From an uncultured Clostridia bacterium (GTDB taxonomy: Bacteria > Bacillota > Clostridia > Lachnospirales > Anaerotignaceae): a stretch of DNA of 64,000 nucleotides. The stretch lies in contig CALWSR010000001.1 of NCBI GenBank assembly GCA_944384265.1, forward strand, positions 62,001-126,000, written 5' to 3'. The number at the start of each line of letters is the position of its first letter. The stretch's first letter is position 1. Shown in pieces: positions 7,942 through 17,458 of this stretch. A program made the translations under genes and the position numbers. Under the pieces are notes generated by a model. That model was not told the DNA's origin. It was given only the letters and a program-made list of their open reading frames with translations, and ran no database searches.

Positions 7942-9075
7942 ATGTATTTTTTAAATCAAGCACTATATGATGAGCAATCTAATTTTCTTGGCGTTACATT
8001 AGATTGTTATAAAGATGATAATATTACTGAACGGATCACAAGAAAGGTTGTAGATACAAATGAATTAACTAATCTATGTACATCATCAGATAATAGAGGT
8101 TTTTGCATAAAGGACAATGCTGTGTTGAGTGACAACAATAATGGCTATATTATCAATTTAGAACAATATCATTTTATACAACAAGCAACAAAAAGTGAAA
8201 AGAAAGTTTTAGATATAACCGATTTAATTTTGATTTTATTGGAGTGTGATGGTTGTATTTTACCTGATTTTTATAATACAGATAAGTTTACAGGACAGGA
8301 ACTTATAGTAGCTAAGAATTTAAGGGTTTCTAAGAGTTCCTTTAATATTTATGGTTTTATGTTAGTAGATGGTATGTATGAATCATTTTCATTATATGAC
8401 TCAGATACTTTACAACCAAAATCTTTCTTTGTTGGTGTTCCATCTAAAACAGATATGACTATGTTTCAAGATACAGTAAAATATGATAGTTCTATCTTTA
8501 TAAATGACTTGGAAACAGATGTATATAGATGTACTGTACCATTATTAGGGTATCCTACTAGTGTTGCAGATTCTTTAGTAAACTATCTTGGATTTTATTC
8601 GTGTGCATATGACATTTATAAAAAATTAGTAGAATCTTGTTTAAACTCATATGCACCTAGTTCAGAAGAAGTTAAATATAGACAAAAGGAACATAAAAGA
8701 AATAATCATAAAATAAATATCACAGCATCTCATACAAATGATGGTTTTAAGGATTTTGATACAGCTATGACTGCGGCTATATCTGATGTTGATTATCCTA
8801 TAACAGATGGTTTAAGCATAGCCATTTATTATGCTCGTAATTTAGCAAATAGATTTAATGAACAATCTGGGACAATACAAGAAAAAACAATTAAAGTTTG
8901 TTTATCGTTATTAGATGATATTAAGATTGCAGCACTAAAATGTAATTTGGAGTTGCTTTCTATTCGCTATTATTATCTAGATAAATTGGATGGAGTAACT
9001 ACGAATACAAGTAGAAAAGTTTTTAAAGGAGGAGATGTTTATGGTTCTACGTTATTTAAGAGAGTTGGTTGGTGA
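7942..9075 (+). CDS. Unknown protein
   Basis: A 377-aa soluble protein. The first ~190 residues are strand-rich and the C-terminal ~150 residues are helical. No signal peptide, membrane helix or familiar motif. Translation appears to need the leader hairpin described just upstream. The 3' end overlaps the next gene by about 35 bases, which implies coupling. No family recognised. Confidence 0.6.
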   Translation: MYFLNQALYDEQSNFLGVTLDCYKDDNITERITRKVVDTNELTNLCTSSDNRGFCIKDNAVLSDNNNGYIINLEQYHFIQQATKSEKKVLDITDLILILLECDGCILPDFYNTDKFTGQELIVAKNLRVSKSSFNIYGFMLVDGMYESFSLYDSDTLQPKSFFVGVPSKTDMTMFQDTVKYDSSIFINDLETDVYRCTVPLLGYPTSVADSLVNYLGFYSCAYDIYKKLVESCLNSYAPSSEEVKYRQKEHKRNNHKINITASHTNDGFKDFDTAMTAAISDVDYPITDGLSIAIYYARNLANRFNEQSGTIQEKTIKVCLSLLDDIKIAALKCNLELLSIRYYYLDKLDGVTTNTSRKVFKGGDVYGSTLFKRVGW

Positions 9076-9928
9076 ATATAGGCAGCCAATTATAATTGAT
9101 GGAGAATTGTTAACAATTGATACTGCTATTATATATTGTAGAAAGAATAGGGGTGTAATTACTTTCTTAACAATAAATAGCAAAAAAGAAGAAATTATAT
9201 ATCAAGCTTCTGAAGTATTGGAATTAATACAGCAAAAAATAAATATAGCACTATCTAAACATCCACTCCTGACACCTAACAGTGATATTAATAATCAATT
9301 TAAAATTTCTTGTTGTAAATTAACAAATATTATTGTAATAAAAACAATATATTATCAGCTAATGGAAGATGAAAAAGGGCATATGATTAAAAATAAATTA
9401 TTAGAGTATGAATCAGCTTTAACTGATTTTTATATAGATGAGCTCATAAATTATTACCTTTTATACACTCGTGTACTGCGACCTAGAATTTCTAGAAGAG
9501 TTAATATTCTAATTAGAGCACATTTAATAAATAACTATTTTATACCAATTAAGATTGCCTCAAGAGATATAAATTGTCCTTTTGATTATATTGATATTGC
9601 AAAATATATAGAACCTTTATTACATTATGAGAAAGTATTATCTGCTTCTGATAAAACTCAAAGTGGGTTAAAACTATCAGTTTTAGCAGGATGCGATTTT
9701 GCTGAGGTTTGTAATATAGCAGTAAAACCTCTTGAGCCCAATTATATTATGTTTGGAATAATTTATAAGTGCCTAACAAACTTTGGAGAAAGTGCAATGA
9801 AAAGATTTTTACAAACATATCAATCAGTTGTAGCAGCCATAGATATCAATAAAGACGATACTGTTACTCAAATAAAAATAAATAGGTATGAATGTTTTGC
9901 AGCATTATTAAATACACCCTTTACTTAA
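9041..9928 (+). CDS. Unknown protein
   Basis: About 295 aa. I prefer ATG 9041 because AAAGGAGG (9025-9032) is 8 nt away; ATG 9035 is too close. The protein is basic, Ile/Leu-rich and mainly helical, with no membrane segment or motif that I recognise. It overlaps the 3' end of the preceding gene and is 28 bp before an ImmA-like gene. Function unknown. Confidence 0.6.
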   Translation: MVLRYLRELVGEYRQPIIIDGELLTIDTAIIYCRKNRGVITFLTINSKKEEIIYQASEVLELIQQKINIALSKHPLLTPNSDINNQFKISCCKLTNIIVIKTIYYQLMEDEKGHMIKNKLLEYESALTDFYIDELINYYLLYTRVLRPRISRRVNILIRAHLINNYFIPIKIASRDINCPFDYIDIAKYIEPLLHYEKVLSASDKTQSGLKLSVLAGCDFAEVCNIAVKPLEPNYIMFGIIYKCLTNFGESAMKRFLQTYQSVVAAIDINKDDTVTQIKINRYECFAALLNTPFT

Positions 9929-9956
9929 AAATGTTATATAAACAAAGTAGGAGATT

Positions 9957-10433
9957 TTGGAGATATATAATATTAAAATTCCAATAGATGATCCTGAAAA
10001 GATAGTTTTTAGACTTGGAGGAATATTACTGATTGATGATACACTTCCTATTTGGTTTTATCCAGTTATTAAAAAGAATTTAGACGTTTCTGAATTTACT
10101 TTAGTTATCTCTAAGTATGAAACAATAGAAGAAAAATTAAGAAAGATCATAATGGGAATTGGACATTTATTTTTACATATGGGCTATAAAATAAATGATG
10201 AACTATGGAACAGCTATACAAAGGAATATAAGACTAGTGGTTATACTGAATTTATTGAAGCAGAAGAATTTTTATATGACTTTGTTATGCCTCTAAATTT
10301 ATTTAAAACTATAGTTTATGAAAACACAGATAGACATAGTTTAGAAGTAGATATTAAAAAAGTTGCTGACTTCTTTAATGTTCCTACTTCATGGGTTCTA
10401 ATAAGAGGTAAACGATTACACATGATTGAATAA
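9957..10433 (+). CDS. ImmA/IrrE-like protein lacking the catalytic HE
   Basis: A 158-aa protein starting at TTG 9957 behind GTAGGAGAT. It matches the ImmA/IrrE metallopeptidase pattern: a G-H-xxx-H stretch near residue 65, then an acidic helix with AEEF, then FVMPLNLF, the usual 'FAxxLLMP' segment, and a C-terminal small domain with VPTSWVLIR. The expected HExxH reads MGIGH, so first His and Glu are lost and peptidase activity is unlikely. ImmA proteins usually cleave or bind XRE repressors; this one may be a binding-only regulator or structural derivative. Confidence 0.5.
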   Translation: MEIYNIKIPIDDPEKIVFRLGGILLIDDTLPIWFYPVIKKNLDVSEFTLVISKYETIEEKLRKIIMGIGHLFLHMGYKINDELWNSYTKEYKTSGYTEFIEAEEFLYDFVMPLNLFKTIVYENTDRHSLEVDIKKVADFFNVPTSWVLIRGKRLHMIE

Positions 10434-10457
10434 TTTATATCGAAGGGAGACTTACTT

Positions 10458-11348
10458 ATGCTTTTAGATGAACACACACGTTTTTTAATTTTAAATGGGA
10501 TGTTAAATGGACATACGGATGATGATATTATGAAAATACTAAAATTATCAGAAGAGAAGTTTGCATCTCTAATAGGGTTCGATACATTTCAAGAGTATAT
10601 GAATATTGTAGAAAATATTAGATGGTCTTTGGAGATTTCAGATGTTGAAAGATTTATTATAAATTTATATTTTCTTGATTATTATTGTTCTTCATACATT
10701 CCAAAAAGTGATGGAGATATTTATGTATTTACTGTAAATATGATTAGAGATGAATATCTACAAAAGCCATATGACACTGAAATATTAAAAAATATGTTGC
10801 TTGATGTGTTGCCATCGGTCACTATTGGAAATTCTTTAGAAGCGAGAGATGGCGTGATGACTATTCCATCTAAATATGAAAAGAATTTCTCAACAAGTTG
10901 TGTATCAGCTTTTAAGAAATATGCTTATGGTGATACAGTTTTAACTAGAACTGTTTTTAAAGATATAATGAATTATTTTGATATTGTAAATTATTCCAAT
11001 TTATCTAGAAAAAATTGTAGACAATTTATAGAAGTAGCTGCTAAAAATAAATATCACTTGAGTATATTAAATCAATTAGTAAATTTACCATTGGTGGATT
11101 ATCTAACAGTTTATAGTATTTTTGGCTCCATTATTAAGATAAGTAATGATTCAGAGAAATTAATGGTATTGACTAATGATAAGAACAAAGTTTCTAAACA
11201 AATACTATTGTCTAATTCTGTACTAAATCTTTTAACCAAAACTCCAAATTTGTTAGAATCTTGTTACTATGATGATGGTTATATTATGATACTTACTAAT
11301 TCTGGATATAGACCACTAATTCTTCAAGAGGAGGCGGATTTATATTGA
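10458..11348 (+). CDS. Unknown protein with possible N-terminal HTH
   Basis: A 296-aa soluble protein. Residues about 10-40 look like a helix-turn-helix of the kind seen in small regulators (GHTDDDIMKILKLSEE). The rest is alpha/beta with no motif that I can name. ATG 10458 has GAAGGGAG upstream. Its end overlaps the start of the DnaQ-like exonuclease. It could be a regulator or a DNA-transaction protein. Confidence 0.55.
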   Translation: MLLDEHTRFLILNGMLNGHTDDDIMKILKLSEEKFASLIGFDTFQEYMNIVENIRWSLEISDVERFIINLYFLDYYCSSYIPKSDGDIYVFTVNMIRDEYLQKPYDTEILKNMLLDVLPSVTIGNSLEARDGVMTIPSKYEKNFSTSCVSAFKKYAYGDTVLTRTVFKDIMNYFDIVNYSNLSRKNCRQFIEVAAKNKYHLSILNQLVNLPLVDYLTVYSIFGSIIKISNDSEKLMVLTNDKNKVSKQILLSNSVLNLLTKTPNLLESCYYDDGYIMILTNSGYRPLILQEEADLY

Positions 11349-12040
11349 AATTTATTTTTCTCGATACAGAAACAACAGGATTAAAAGAAGATAGAACTAT
11401 ATTTAAAGATACTGCTGCAGGTTCTAGAGAATACTTACAAAAAGGGGACGAAGTTATACAAATTGGTGGTTTAATAACGGATGCGAATTTAGTTCCTTTA
11501 CGTTTATTTTGTCATCATTGCGATACAACAATTTGTAGTATGGATACTAAAGCACAACAGACTCATGGAATTACAATGGAATTTTTAAGGGCCTATGTAA
11601 AAGATATTTTTCTAGAAGAGGTATTAGTTACAGAATTACCAGAATTATTTGAAAGTGATATAGTTACAATCGGATATAATATTCAATTTGATACTAAAAT
11701 GATAAAACAAACAATATGTGATTCCAAACAAACTCTTATTTTTGGTAATCCAATTGTTAATAGCATTGTTCCATCTGAAGGAAAACATACACTTGATTTA
11801 GTACCATTTTTCATAAAATATTTTAATGGAAAGCCTGTTAGACAAAAGTTAGAATCACTTGCTGTAAAAAAGACTGATGACTATAATAGATTCTTAGTCG
11901 AGTTTAGTAATATTCCTTTACATACTAATATACCAATGGAATATGCCTTTCCTAATGGTGTTCACAGTCATAATTCTATGTACGATAGTATCATATGTTA
12001 TTTACTAACTAAAGATATATGGAAACGAAAGTTACTTTAA
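11345..12040 (+). CDS. DnaQ-like DEDDh 3'-5' exonuclease
   Basis: A 231-aa protein starting at TTG 11345 after AAGAGGAGG. Exo I is LDTETTGL (Asp7, Glu9), Exo II is GYNIQFDTKM, and Exo III has His-x-x-x-x-Asp within HNSMYDS near the C-terminus, the DEDDh arrangement. Such enzymes proofread for a DNA polymerase or trim nucleic acid ends. The family A polymerase at 20489 has no room for its own 3'-5' exonuclease domain, so this gene may supply proofreading. An insertion of about 20 residues after Exo I is unusual. The 3' end overlaps the next gene. Confidence 0.85.
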   Translation: MKFIFLDTETTGLKEDRTIFKDTAAGSREYLQKGDEVIQIGGLITDANLVPLRLFCHHCDTTICSMDTKAQQTHGITMEFLRAYVKDIFLEEVLVTELPELFESDIVTIGYNIQFDTKMIKQTICDSKQTLIFGNPIVNSIVPSEGKHTLDLVPFFIKYFNGKPVRQKLESLAVKKTDDYNRFLVEFSNIPLHTNIPMEYAFPNGVHSHNSMYDSIICYLLTKDIWKRKLL

Positions 12041-13668
12041 TAAAGGCTCAGAAGAGACTTACAAATATAACAAATGAGGTGGCTGCTGCTGAACAAAATC
12101 TAGATTTTTTGATACAATCAAAAAATGGTAAAATAGATGATGTTTTACATAGGCAGCAAATGGCATTTGCTGATAAACAAAATAGAGTGATTGTTCGGGT
12201 TCAGGAGGCTATCATAGCAAAAAAACGAGACATATCTATGCTGGTTAACACAAATTTAAACAATAATATACAAGATGTTGATAATATGATGGAAGAGTCT
12301 GGAATGATAGATAAAATCTATTCTGTATTAACAGATGAGCAGATACAAGCCTATGAGCCATTTAATAATTATTGTATTTCATCTGATGATGAATTAAATG
12401 ATAAAATTGAACAACTAACTACTCTAAGTTCTAAACTATCTAAACAAATTAATTATACACCATTATTTCGCATGATTCAAAAAATTAATATTTCTAATAG
12501 TGAAAAAGATAGTGATGGAAAAAAATATCTAACATATATTTTTATACTTTTTATTACTGTATTGATGATGGTTTTTGCATCATCAATACTGATCTTAATC
12601 TATTTTATTTTAGGTATTTATTCTTTTATTCAAGCACATAAGATTGCAAAAGTATTAAATCTATATGATGCTGTAATGCAATACTGTGAAAACGATATTA
12701 TGAAAGAGAAAAAAGAATCTGTTAATGACTATATTTCAAAGTCAACAGATTCTTTTTTTACAGATGTAGAAGAAGAGTATATTTCTATCATAAAAGAAAA
12801 GAAATTCAAAAAGAATGATAAAGAAATTGCACAACTTAGTGACTCTATTAAAAGTGAGATTGAAAATGCAAAAATGAATTTACTTTGTTTACGTAAGGAA
12901 TTAGCAGAATGTAAAAAGGAAGTTGCTCGTATCGAAAGCGAATTAGAGGCACAAGAACAAGATAAATTAAAAAAACTTGATCAAATAAAAAATTTCTATT
13001 TGGATTATACTAAAGTTAATTGGGAAAAGAAACTACTAGAAAATATCTATTTGGGGCAAAATAAAAAGAATGAGGCTCTTTTGCTGCCAGTAACAAAAGA
13101 CAATACACTATATTTGGCAGAAAAGAGTGATGATTTATTTGAACTTGCTAGACTATTTATACTACAAATGTTAATGCATGTAAATCCAGATTATCTTGTA
13201 CAAATAGCCTTAGATTATAAATATATGGGTGGTAATTTACAACCTTTCTTGGCACTACCAAATAGGTCTTTATCCATATTTATGGAAAATGATAAAATAA
13301 ATGAAAAAATAGAATCGATGCAGGAGGATATCTTTTCTAGAAATTCAAATATTCTGAAATCAGTAGCATCTATTGAAGATTTCAATAATCTAATGTCCAC
13401 GTATAATGCTACAGGAGAGTCTTATGTATTTGTCCATATATTTGGGTTACAAAGTATAACTGATGTAATGAGTCATTTCCTTAGGAATGGACCGAAGGTT
13501 GGTTACTATTTTAATCTCTATATGACAATGGAGGAATATAAGAGTTTGAATTCGGAGGATATCCTTGATAGTATACAAAATTATTATTTATTACATAATG
13601 TGCAGAATTTAGGTGTTTTTCCAGAAAAGCGTCTGAAAATGGTAGTAGCTTCTTATTTAGAGAAATAG
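12019..13668 (+). CDS. Membrane/coiled-coil protein with degenerate FtsK/EssC-like domain
   Basis: A 549-aa protein. Residues 1-150 are coiled coil, 170-205 form two membrane helices, about 215-330 are a long coiled coil, and 365-549 resemble an FtsK/EssC ATPase domain without Walker A. In that domain HVNPDYLVQIALDYKYMG aligns with the 'xxPxxlxlxDxKxg' segment and a degenerate 'Walker B' follows. This looks like the membrane half of an EssC-type protein, with the active ATPase encoded separately at 17455. It lies directly before two WXG100-like genes. No good binding site; the start overlaps the exonuclease gene. A perfect 15-bp hairpin lies at 12709-12758. Confidence 0.55.
   Translation: METKVTLIKAQKRLTNITNEVAAAEQNLDFLIQSKNGKIDDVLHRQQMAFADKQNRVIVRVQEAIIAKKRDISMLVNTNLNNNIQDVDNMMEESGMIDKIYSVLTDEQIQAYEPFNNYCISSDDELNDKIEQLTTLSSKLSKQINYTPLFRMIQKINISNSEKDSDGKKYLTYIFILFITVLMMVFASSILILIYFILGIYSFIQAHKIAKVLNLYDAVMQYCENDIMKEKKESVNDYISKSTDSFFTDVEEEYISIIKEKKFKKNDKEIAQLSDSIKSEIENAKMNLLCLRKELAECKKEVARIESELEAQEQDKLKKLDQIKNFYLDYTKVNWEKKLLENIYLGQNKKNEALLLPVTKDNTLYLAEKSDDLFELARLFILQMLMHVNPDYLVQIALDYKYMGGNLQPFLALPNRSLSIFMENDKINEKIESMQEDIFSRNSNILKSVASIEDFNNLMSTYNATGESYVFVHIFGLQSITDVMSHFLRNGPKVGYYFNLYMTMEEYKSLNSEDILDSIQNYYLLHNVQNLGVFPEKRLKMVVASYLEK
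12709..12758 (+). other. Intragenic perfect 15-bp hairpin with T7 tail
   Basis: AAAAAAGAATCTGTT (12709-12723) is perfectly complementary to 12744-12758, with a 20-nt loop and a continuing T run (12753-12759). It is terminator-like but lies in the coiled-coil coding part of the gene at 12019. Confidence 0.55.
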
Positions 13669-13750
13669 CAATTTTTTTCGTAAATTTATTAAATTTTTTA
13701 GTATTACCAAATGTATTACAAAAAATAAATAATGAAAGGATGATTTAATA

Positions 13751-14047
13751 ATGGGTAGTTACGATTATAATTCAGATGCAATTCCTAAGGTGGAAGCTGC
13801 TACAGATGCTATTGAGGAGTATGCAAATGCCACAATGCCAAAGTTTATTACTTTTATTGAAGAAATTGCAGATCAGTCTGGTTCTAAAAAATTTAAGGAT
13901 AATGTAGCTTCTTTACGTGAAACTACAGATGCGTTTAAAAAGACATTACTTGAGTTTTGTGGCGAACCTGGTGATAAAATGGATTCAGGTACGTTGCATG
14001 GTTATAATACTGGTGCAAGAAAACTTGCAGAAGTTCTTGGAGAATGA
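13751..14047 (+). CDS. WXG100-sized secreted-substrate-like protein A
   Basis: A 98-aa, entirely helical protein with no signal peptide, the size and helical-hairpin pattern of WXG100/ESAT-6 proteins. The turn reads Q-S-G followed by KKFKDN, where WXG100 proteins have W-x-G then a helix with Phe, so the Trp is replaced. No Y-x-x-x-D/E tail. GAAAGGATG precedes the ATG. It is followed by a second protein of similar size, and EssC-like genes lie on both sides; that context is the best evidence for a type VII-like role. Codons are more biased than in neighbours, which suggests high expression. Confidence 0.6.
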   Translation: MGSYDYNSDAIPKVEAATDAIEEYANATMPKFITFIEEIADQSGSKKFKDNVASLRETTDAFKKTLLEFCGEPGDKMDSGTLHGYNTGARKLAEVLGE

Positions 14048-14070
14048 TTTGATAAAGGAGGTTTATTTAT

Positions 14071-14412
14071 ATGGCACAATTTAATTTAGATCCAGCACAA
14101 GGAGAAGAGTGTGCTGCGATTTTGCGAGATCAGTTGAATGGAGCAATCTTTGAACCAATATTAGAAGCTTATCAGGCTATGACAGAATCTGGTGAAAATA
14201 CTGTTACTAATGCATACCTTGATAAATTCAAAAAGCTGCAACAGGTTTATAATGATGATGTACTACCAAATTTTGAGGCTGTTAACACTAATTTAGGTGA
14301 ATATACGGAACTGGCATATATGATGCATAATAAACAAGTTGATGAGACTGTTTCTGCTGTAAATGTAGACCCAATTCAAAATGCGGGTTTTGCCGATGCC
14401 TTTGGCATTTGA
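14071..14412 (+). CDS. WXG100-sized secreted-substrate-like protein B
   Basis: A 113-aa, acidic and all-helical protein, with E-S-G at the expected turn (about residues 43-45) and a possible second helix containing LDKFKKLQQ. It sits 23 bp after protein A with a perfect AAAGGAGGT, so the two are likely made in equal amounts and may form a heterodimer as EsxA/EsxB do. The C-terminal 20 residues are flexible, Val/Asn/Ala-rich and end in Phe-Gly-Ile, perhaps a secretion signal. A terminator follows at 14436. Confidence 0.55.
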   Translation: MAQFNLDPAQGEECAAILRDQLNGAIFEPILEAYQAMTESGENTVTNAYLDKFKKLQQVYNDDVLPNFEAVNTNLGEYTELAYMMHNKQVDETVSAVNVDPIQNAGFADAFGI

Positions 14413-14435
14413 TATCATTGTATAATACTTAGTAG

Positions 14436-14460
14436 AGGGGGCTTTGGCCCCCTAATTTTA
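14436..14460 (+). terminator. Intrinsic terminator
   Basis: AGGGGGC (14436-14442) pairs with GCCCCCT (14447-14453), loop TTTG, followed by AATTTTATGTTTT. It closes the two-gene WXG100-like unit, so these two genes can be expressed above the level of the downstream genes. Confidence 0.85.
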
Positions 14461-14506
14461 TGTTTTAAATCATTCTTATCTATATTAAATATTAGGAGGA
14501 TTTTAT

Positions 14507-17458
14507 ATGCTTTATACTATTCCTATTACTGCTTCAGATAATCTACAATATTATATTTTTCTTTATGATACTAAAACAAAATCTGGCTTTAATGAGATAA
14601 AAAACAACTCAACATTGTTGGACTCTATATGTAAAGAACATCATATTGAAATAAAGTTAACAAAGGACACATTTAAATTAGTTAATCAAGAACCACAAGT
14701 ATCTATAATGCCGATTATAACAATCACGGAGAATACTTGTGATTGTTATATACATAATGATTTTTTGAGTTTGCAAGAACAATCTTTAACTGTTAGGAAT
14801 ACAATTTATCAGCAACTAGCAGATGAGTATTCTTCAATACCCGAAGAGGAGAGAAACCATGATGAATTAAGTTATAATAGTATATTATATCCACTTTTGC
14901 AAGAAAGTTTGGATTCTATACTGGAAGTGAAAACAAGTACTAAACTAGATTTAGATTTAAAGTTTTTTAATTCTAAAGAATTATTCGATAGCATGTGTAG
15001 TAAACGTCCTATTTTTGAAATACCTATGACAGAAAATCAAAATGCAATACAAACAAATAACGAAGATGAACTTAATGTTGCTTTACCTTCTCTTGGCGTT
15101 ATAAGAGAAACGCCAGAAGATGCAATAAATGTATTAACTCTAATAAGAGTATTATCTCCCTATAGAAGGTATTCTGAAAGTATAAATTCGTATTTATACG
15201 AATCTAAATACCATACACCATATTTTAGAACAGGTGGTGATGGTCTAAAGGTACATGATGAATTAGCAAAATCTAAACTTAGTAATGATTTTAAATGGGT
15301 ATATGGCAATCAAAATAATAATTTATTACCTATACAGACAAATGAAGAGAAATTATACAATAACTTAAAAACTTTATATTCAAAGGATATTTCAGAACAT
15401 CTTACTGAAATATTAACAGGAATCATAAATACAACTACACTTGGTATGAAAGTAAATAGGTTAGTAGCATTGCCAAAGGAGAAAGCATTAGCAGCCTTAG
15501 ATATTTTAGATCACAACTCTCCAACATATCTTACCATTTCTATGAATAGTGATATATTAACAAACTTATCTGATGGAGATATTTTAAGTAAAGAAACTGT
15601 TTCATCAATGTTTGACAAAACTATTACTCTAAATACAGAACAAATAAAGCTTCTTATTGAAGATATACAGCATAAAACAAAAATTATTGATTGTGACAAT
15701 AATTTGATTAAACCAAATTTTATCATCGATGATGAAAAAGAATTGATTAACTTACTCTTAGAAAATGGATTTATTACACTCCATTTTAAGACATTTGTTA
15801 CTACAATGATTCAACTAGCCTATAGACTAAACTGGGGACATACTGGTTCTACGAAAGCAATACCTTCTATATCTACAGAAGCAGCAAGAAAAATCTTCGA
15901 TAGTAACATAAGTGATTTATTAAATCGCATATTATTAAAAAATACTGTAAAGAAACAAAAATCTGCTCAACAAAGTAATAGATATTCTGATACTACAGGT
16001 TACTCTGATGAAGATGCTGATGAGGATATTGATGACGATTTATCATTAGAGCTTGACGAAGTTTATTCAGATTATCCATGGTATACATCATCTTCAACTA
16101 GAAGAAAAATAAAGGAAAGTGCTAATGGCTATATGGATAACGATATTGATGTATCTATTAAGGCGTTAGATACTGAAAGTAAAATTGTTGAAAGATGGAG
16201 AGTAGTTTCTGGGGAAGTTGCTATAAGTATGTACATAGATAATTGCTTTACTTTGATTGGAAAAATTGATATTTACTTATTGGCCGTAATTAAATTATTA
16301 CGCTGGGGAGATACAAGAAAACCAACATTTTTAATTTTCCCTGAATTTCCAGAAATCAATACTGTATTTGATTTAAATGAGTCTACTGTTTCTGAAAATA
16401 TTTTTATAGTAGACGAAAAAGATTTAATTAAGCATAACGGGTGTGAATATACATTAACAGCATGTTTACGAGCAAAATCTAAAATATTAAATACAAAGCA
16501 AGCACCTATCGTTGGTTTTCTATTATCTAAGGACTATGGTAAAATTCAAAAACATTATATAGCTTCCTGGAGTGATTTATTTTCTAAATGTTACACAAAT
16601 GAAAAAGGCATTGATATTGATCCTTTAATTGCACCACACTTTGATATTAGTCCTATCTTTAATAATATTGTGTACATTGAAAAGATTTCTTCTACTTTAG
16701 AATTTGAATTTTTCACATCGGACAAACATATAAAAGAATCACATGAGTTTATGTGTCAAGCAAGTGATTTATCTGAATGTAAGAATTTAATCATAGAAGA
16801 TGTTATGCGTAGTAATGCTTATAAAGCTGCTATAAAGGCAGAAACTATTACAACAAATAAGGAAAGACAGTATTCTATATTAAATAATTATATACTCAGA
16901 CTTGCTAAACTCTATAAAAATTGTGAGGATAAAATTGATTCTATATCTACTGTGAATGACTTTATGTCCATATTAAAAATATGGGGTAACTTGTCAGTGG
17001 GCTCTATAAAGAAAGAGCATAATGAAGCAGTTGCTACAAATACATTGAAAAAATTAAATATAGGGGAGGATATGGGAGAATCAGCTAGTGTGGATACACT
17101 TATTGAACAAATTAAAGCATATGGTAAATATATGTTAATTGTTGATACAGAATGTATGACAGGTTTACCTTCTTTAAATTTTTCTGATGCTGATGTAAAT
17201 AATACTGCATTAAAATATCGTAATAGAGTTGTTTTAACAATTCTAAATGGGAAAACAAAAGATGGGCAGATATCTATAATATCAAATATAGATGATGTTA
17301 CTGATAGCAATCTAATGAAAGACAATTTAGGTAAACCATATGTTATGAGTTATACTAATCTTATTAAGGTTTTAGAGGTTATAAAGAAAAAGGGTTCTTG
17401 TCGCACTAAATCATCAACATTTTATTTACAACCTACTTTGGAGGAGAAAGTGTTATGA
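14507..17458 (+). CDS. Large unknown protein between WXG100-like and EssC-like genes
   Basis: A 983-aa protein without signal peptide or membrane helix. It has an N-terminal strand-rich region (1-90), a long mixed alpha/beta body, a central acidic segment near residues 500-530 (runs of Asp/Glu), and a helical C-terminal third. TTAGGAGG precedes ATG 14507, and the stop overlaps the ATG of the EssC-like ATPase (ATGA), so a stoichiometric partner of that ATPase is likely. I do not recognise a domain. It occupies the position where type VII systems often encode accessory cytoplasmic factors. Confidence 0.6.
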   Translation: MLYTIPITASDNLQYYIFLYDTKTKSGFNEIKNNSTLLDSICKEHHIEIKLTKDTFKLVNQEPQVSIMPIITITENTCDCYIHNDFLSLQEQSLTVRNTIYQQLADEYSSIPEEERNHDELSYNSILYPLLQESLDSILEVKTSTKLDLDLKFFNSKELFDSMCSKRPIFEIPMTENQNAIQTNNEDELNVALPSLGVIRETPEDAINVLTLIRVLSPYRRYSESINSYLYESKYHTPYFRTGGDGLKVHDELAKSKLSNDFKWVYGNQNNNLLPIQTNEEKLYNNLKTLYSKDISEHLTEILTGIINTTTLGMKVNRLVALPKEKALAALDILDHNSPTYLTISMNSDILTNLSDGDILSKETVSSMFDKTITLNTEQIKLLIEDIQHKTKIIDCDNNLIKPNFIIDDEKELINLLLENGFITLHFKTFVTTMIQLAYRLNWGHTGSTKAIPSISTEAARKIFDSNISDLLNRILLKNTVKKQKSAQQSNRYSDTTGYSDEDADEDIDDDLSLELDEVYSDYPWYTSSSTRRKIKESANGYMDNDIDVSIKALDTESKIVERWRVVSGEVAISMYIDNCFTLIGKIDIYLLAVIKLLRWGDTRKPTFLIFPEFPEINTVFDLNESTVSENIFIVDEKDLIKHNGCEYTLTACLRAKSKILNTKQAPIVGFLLSKDYGKIQKHYIASWSDLFSKCYTNEKGIDIDPLIAPHFDISPIFNNIVYIEKISSTLEFEFFTSDKHIKESHEFMCQASDLSECKNLIIEDVMRSNAYKAAIKAETITTNKERQYSILNNYILRLAKLYKNCEDKIDSISTVNDFMSILKIWGNLSVGSIKKEHNEAVATNTLKKLNIGEDMGESASVDTLIEQIKAYGKYMLIVDTECMTGLPSLNFSDADVNNTALKYRNRVVLTILNGKTKDGQISIISNIDDVTDSNLMKDNLGKPYVMSYTNLIKVLEVIKKKGSCRTKSSTFYLQPTLEEKVL

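Noticed and set aside
13701-13719. GTATTAC direct repeat with 12-bp period before the WXG100-like genes
   Set aside because: Seven bases in AT-rich DNA can recur by chance; no palindrome or second support for an operator.
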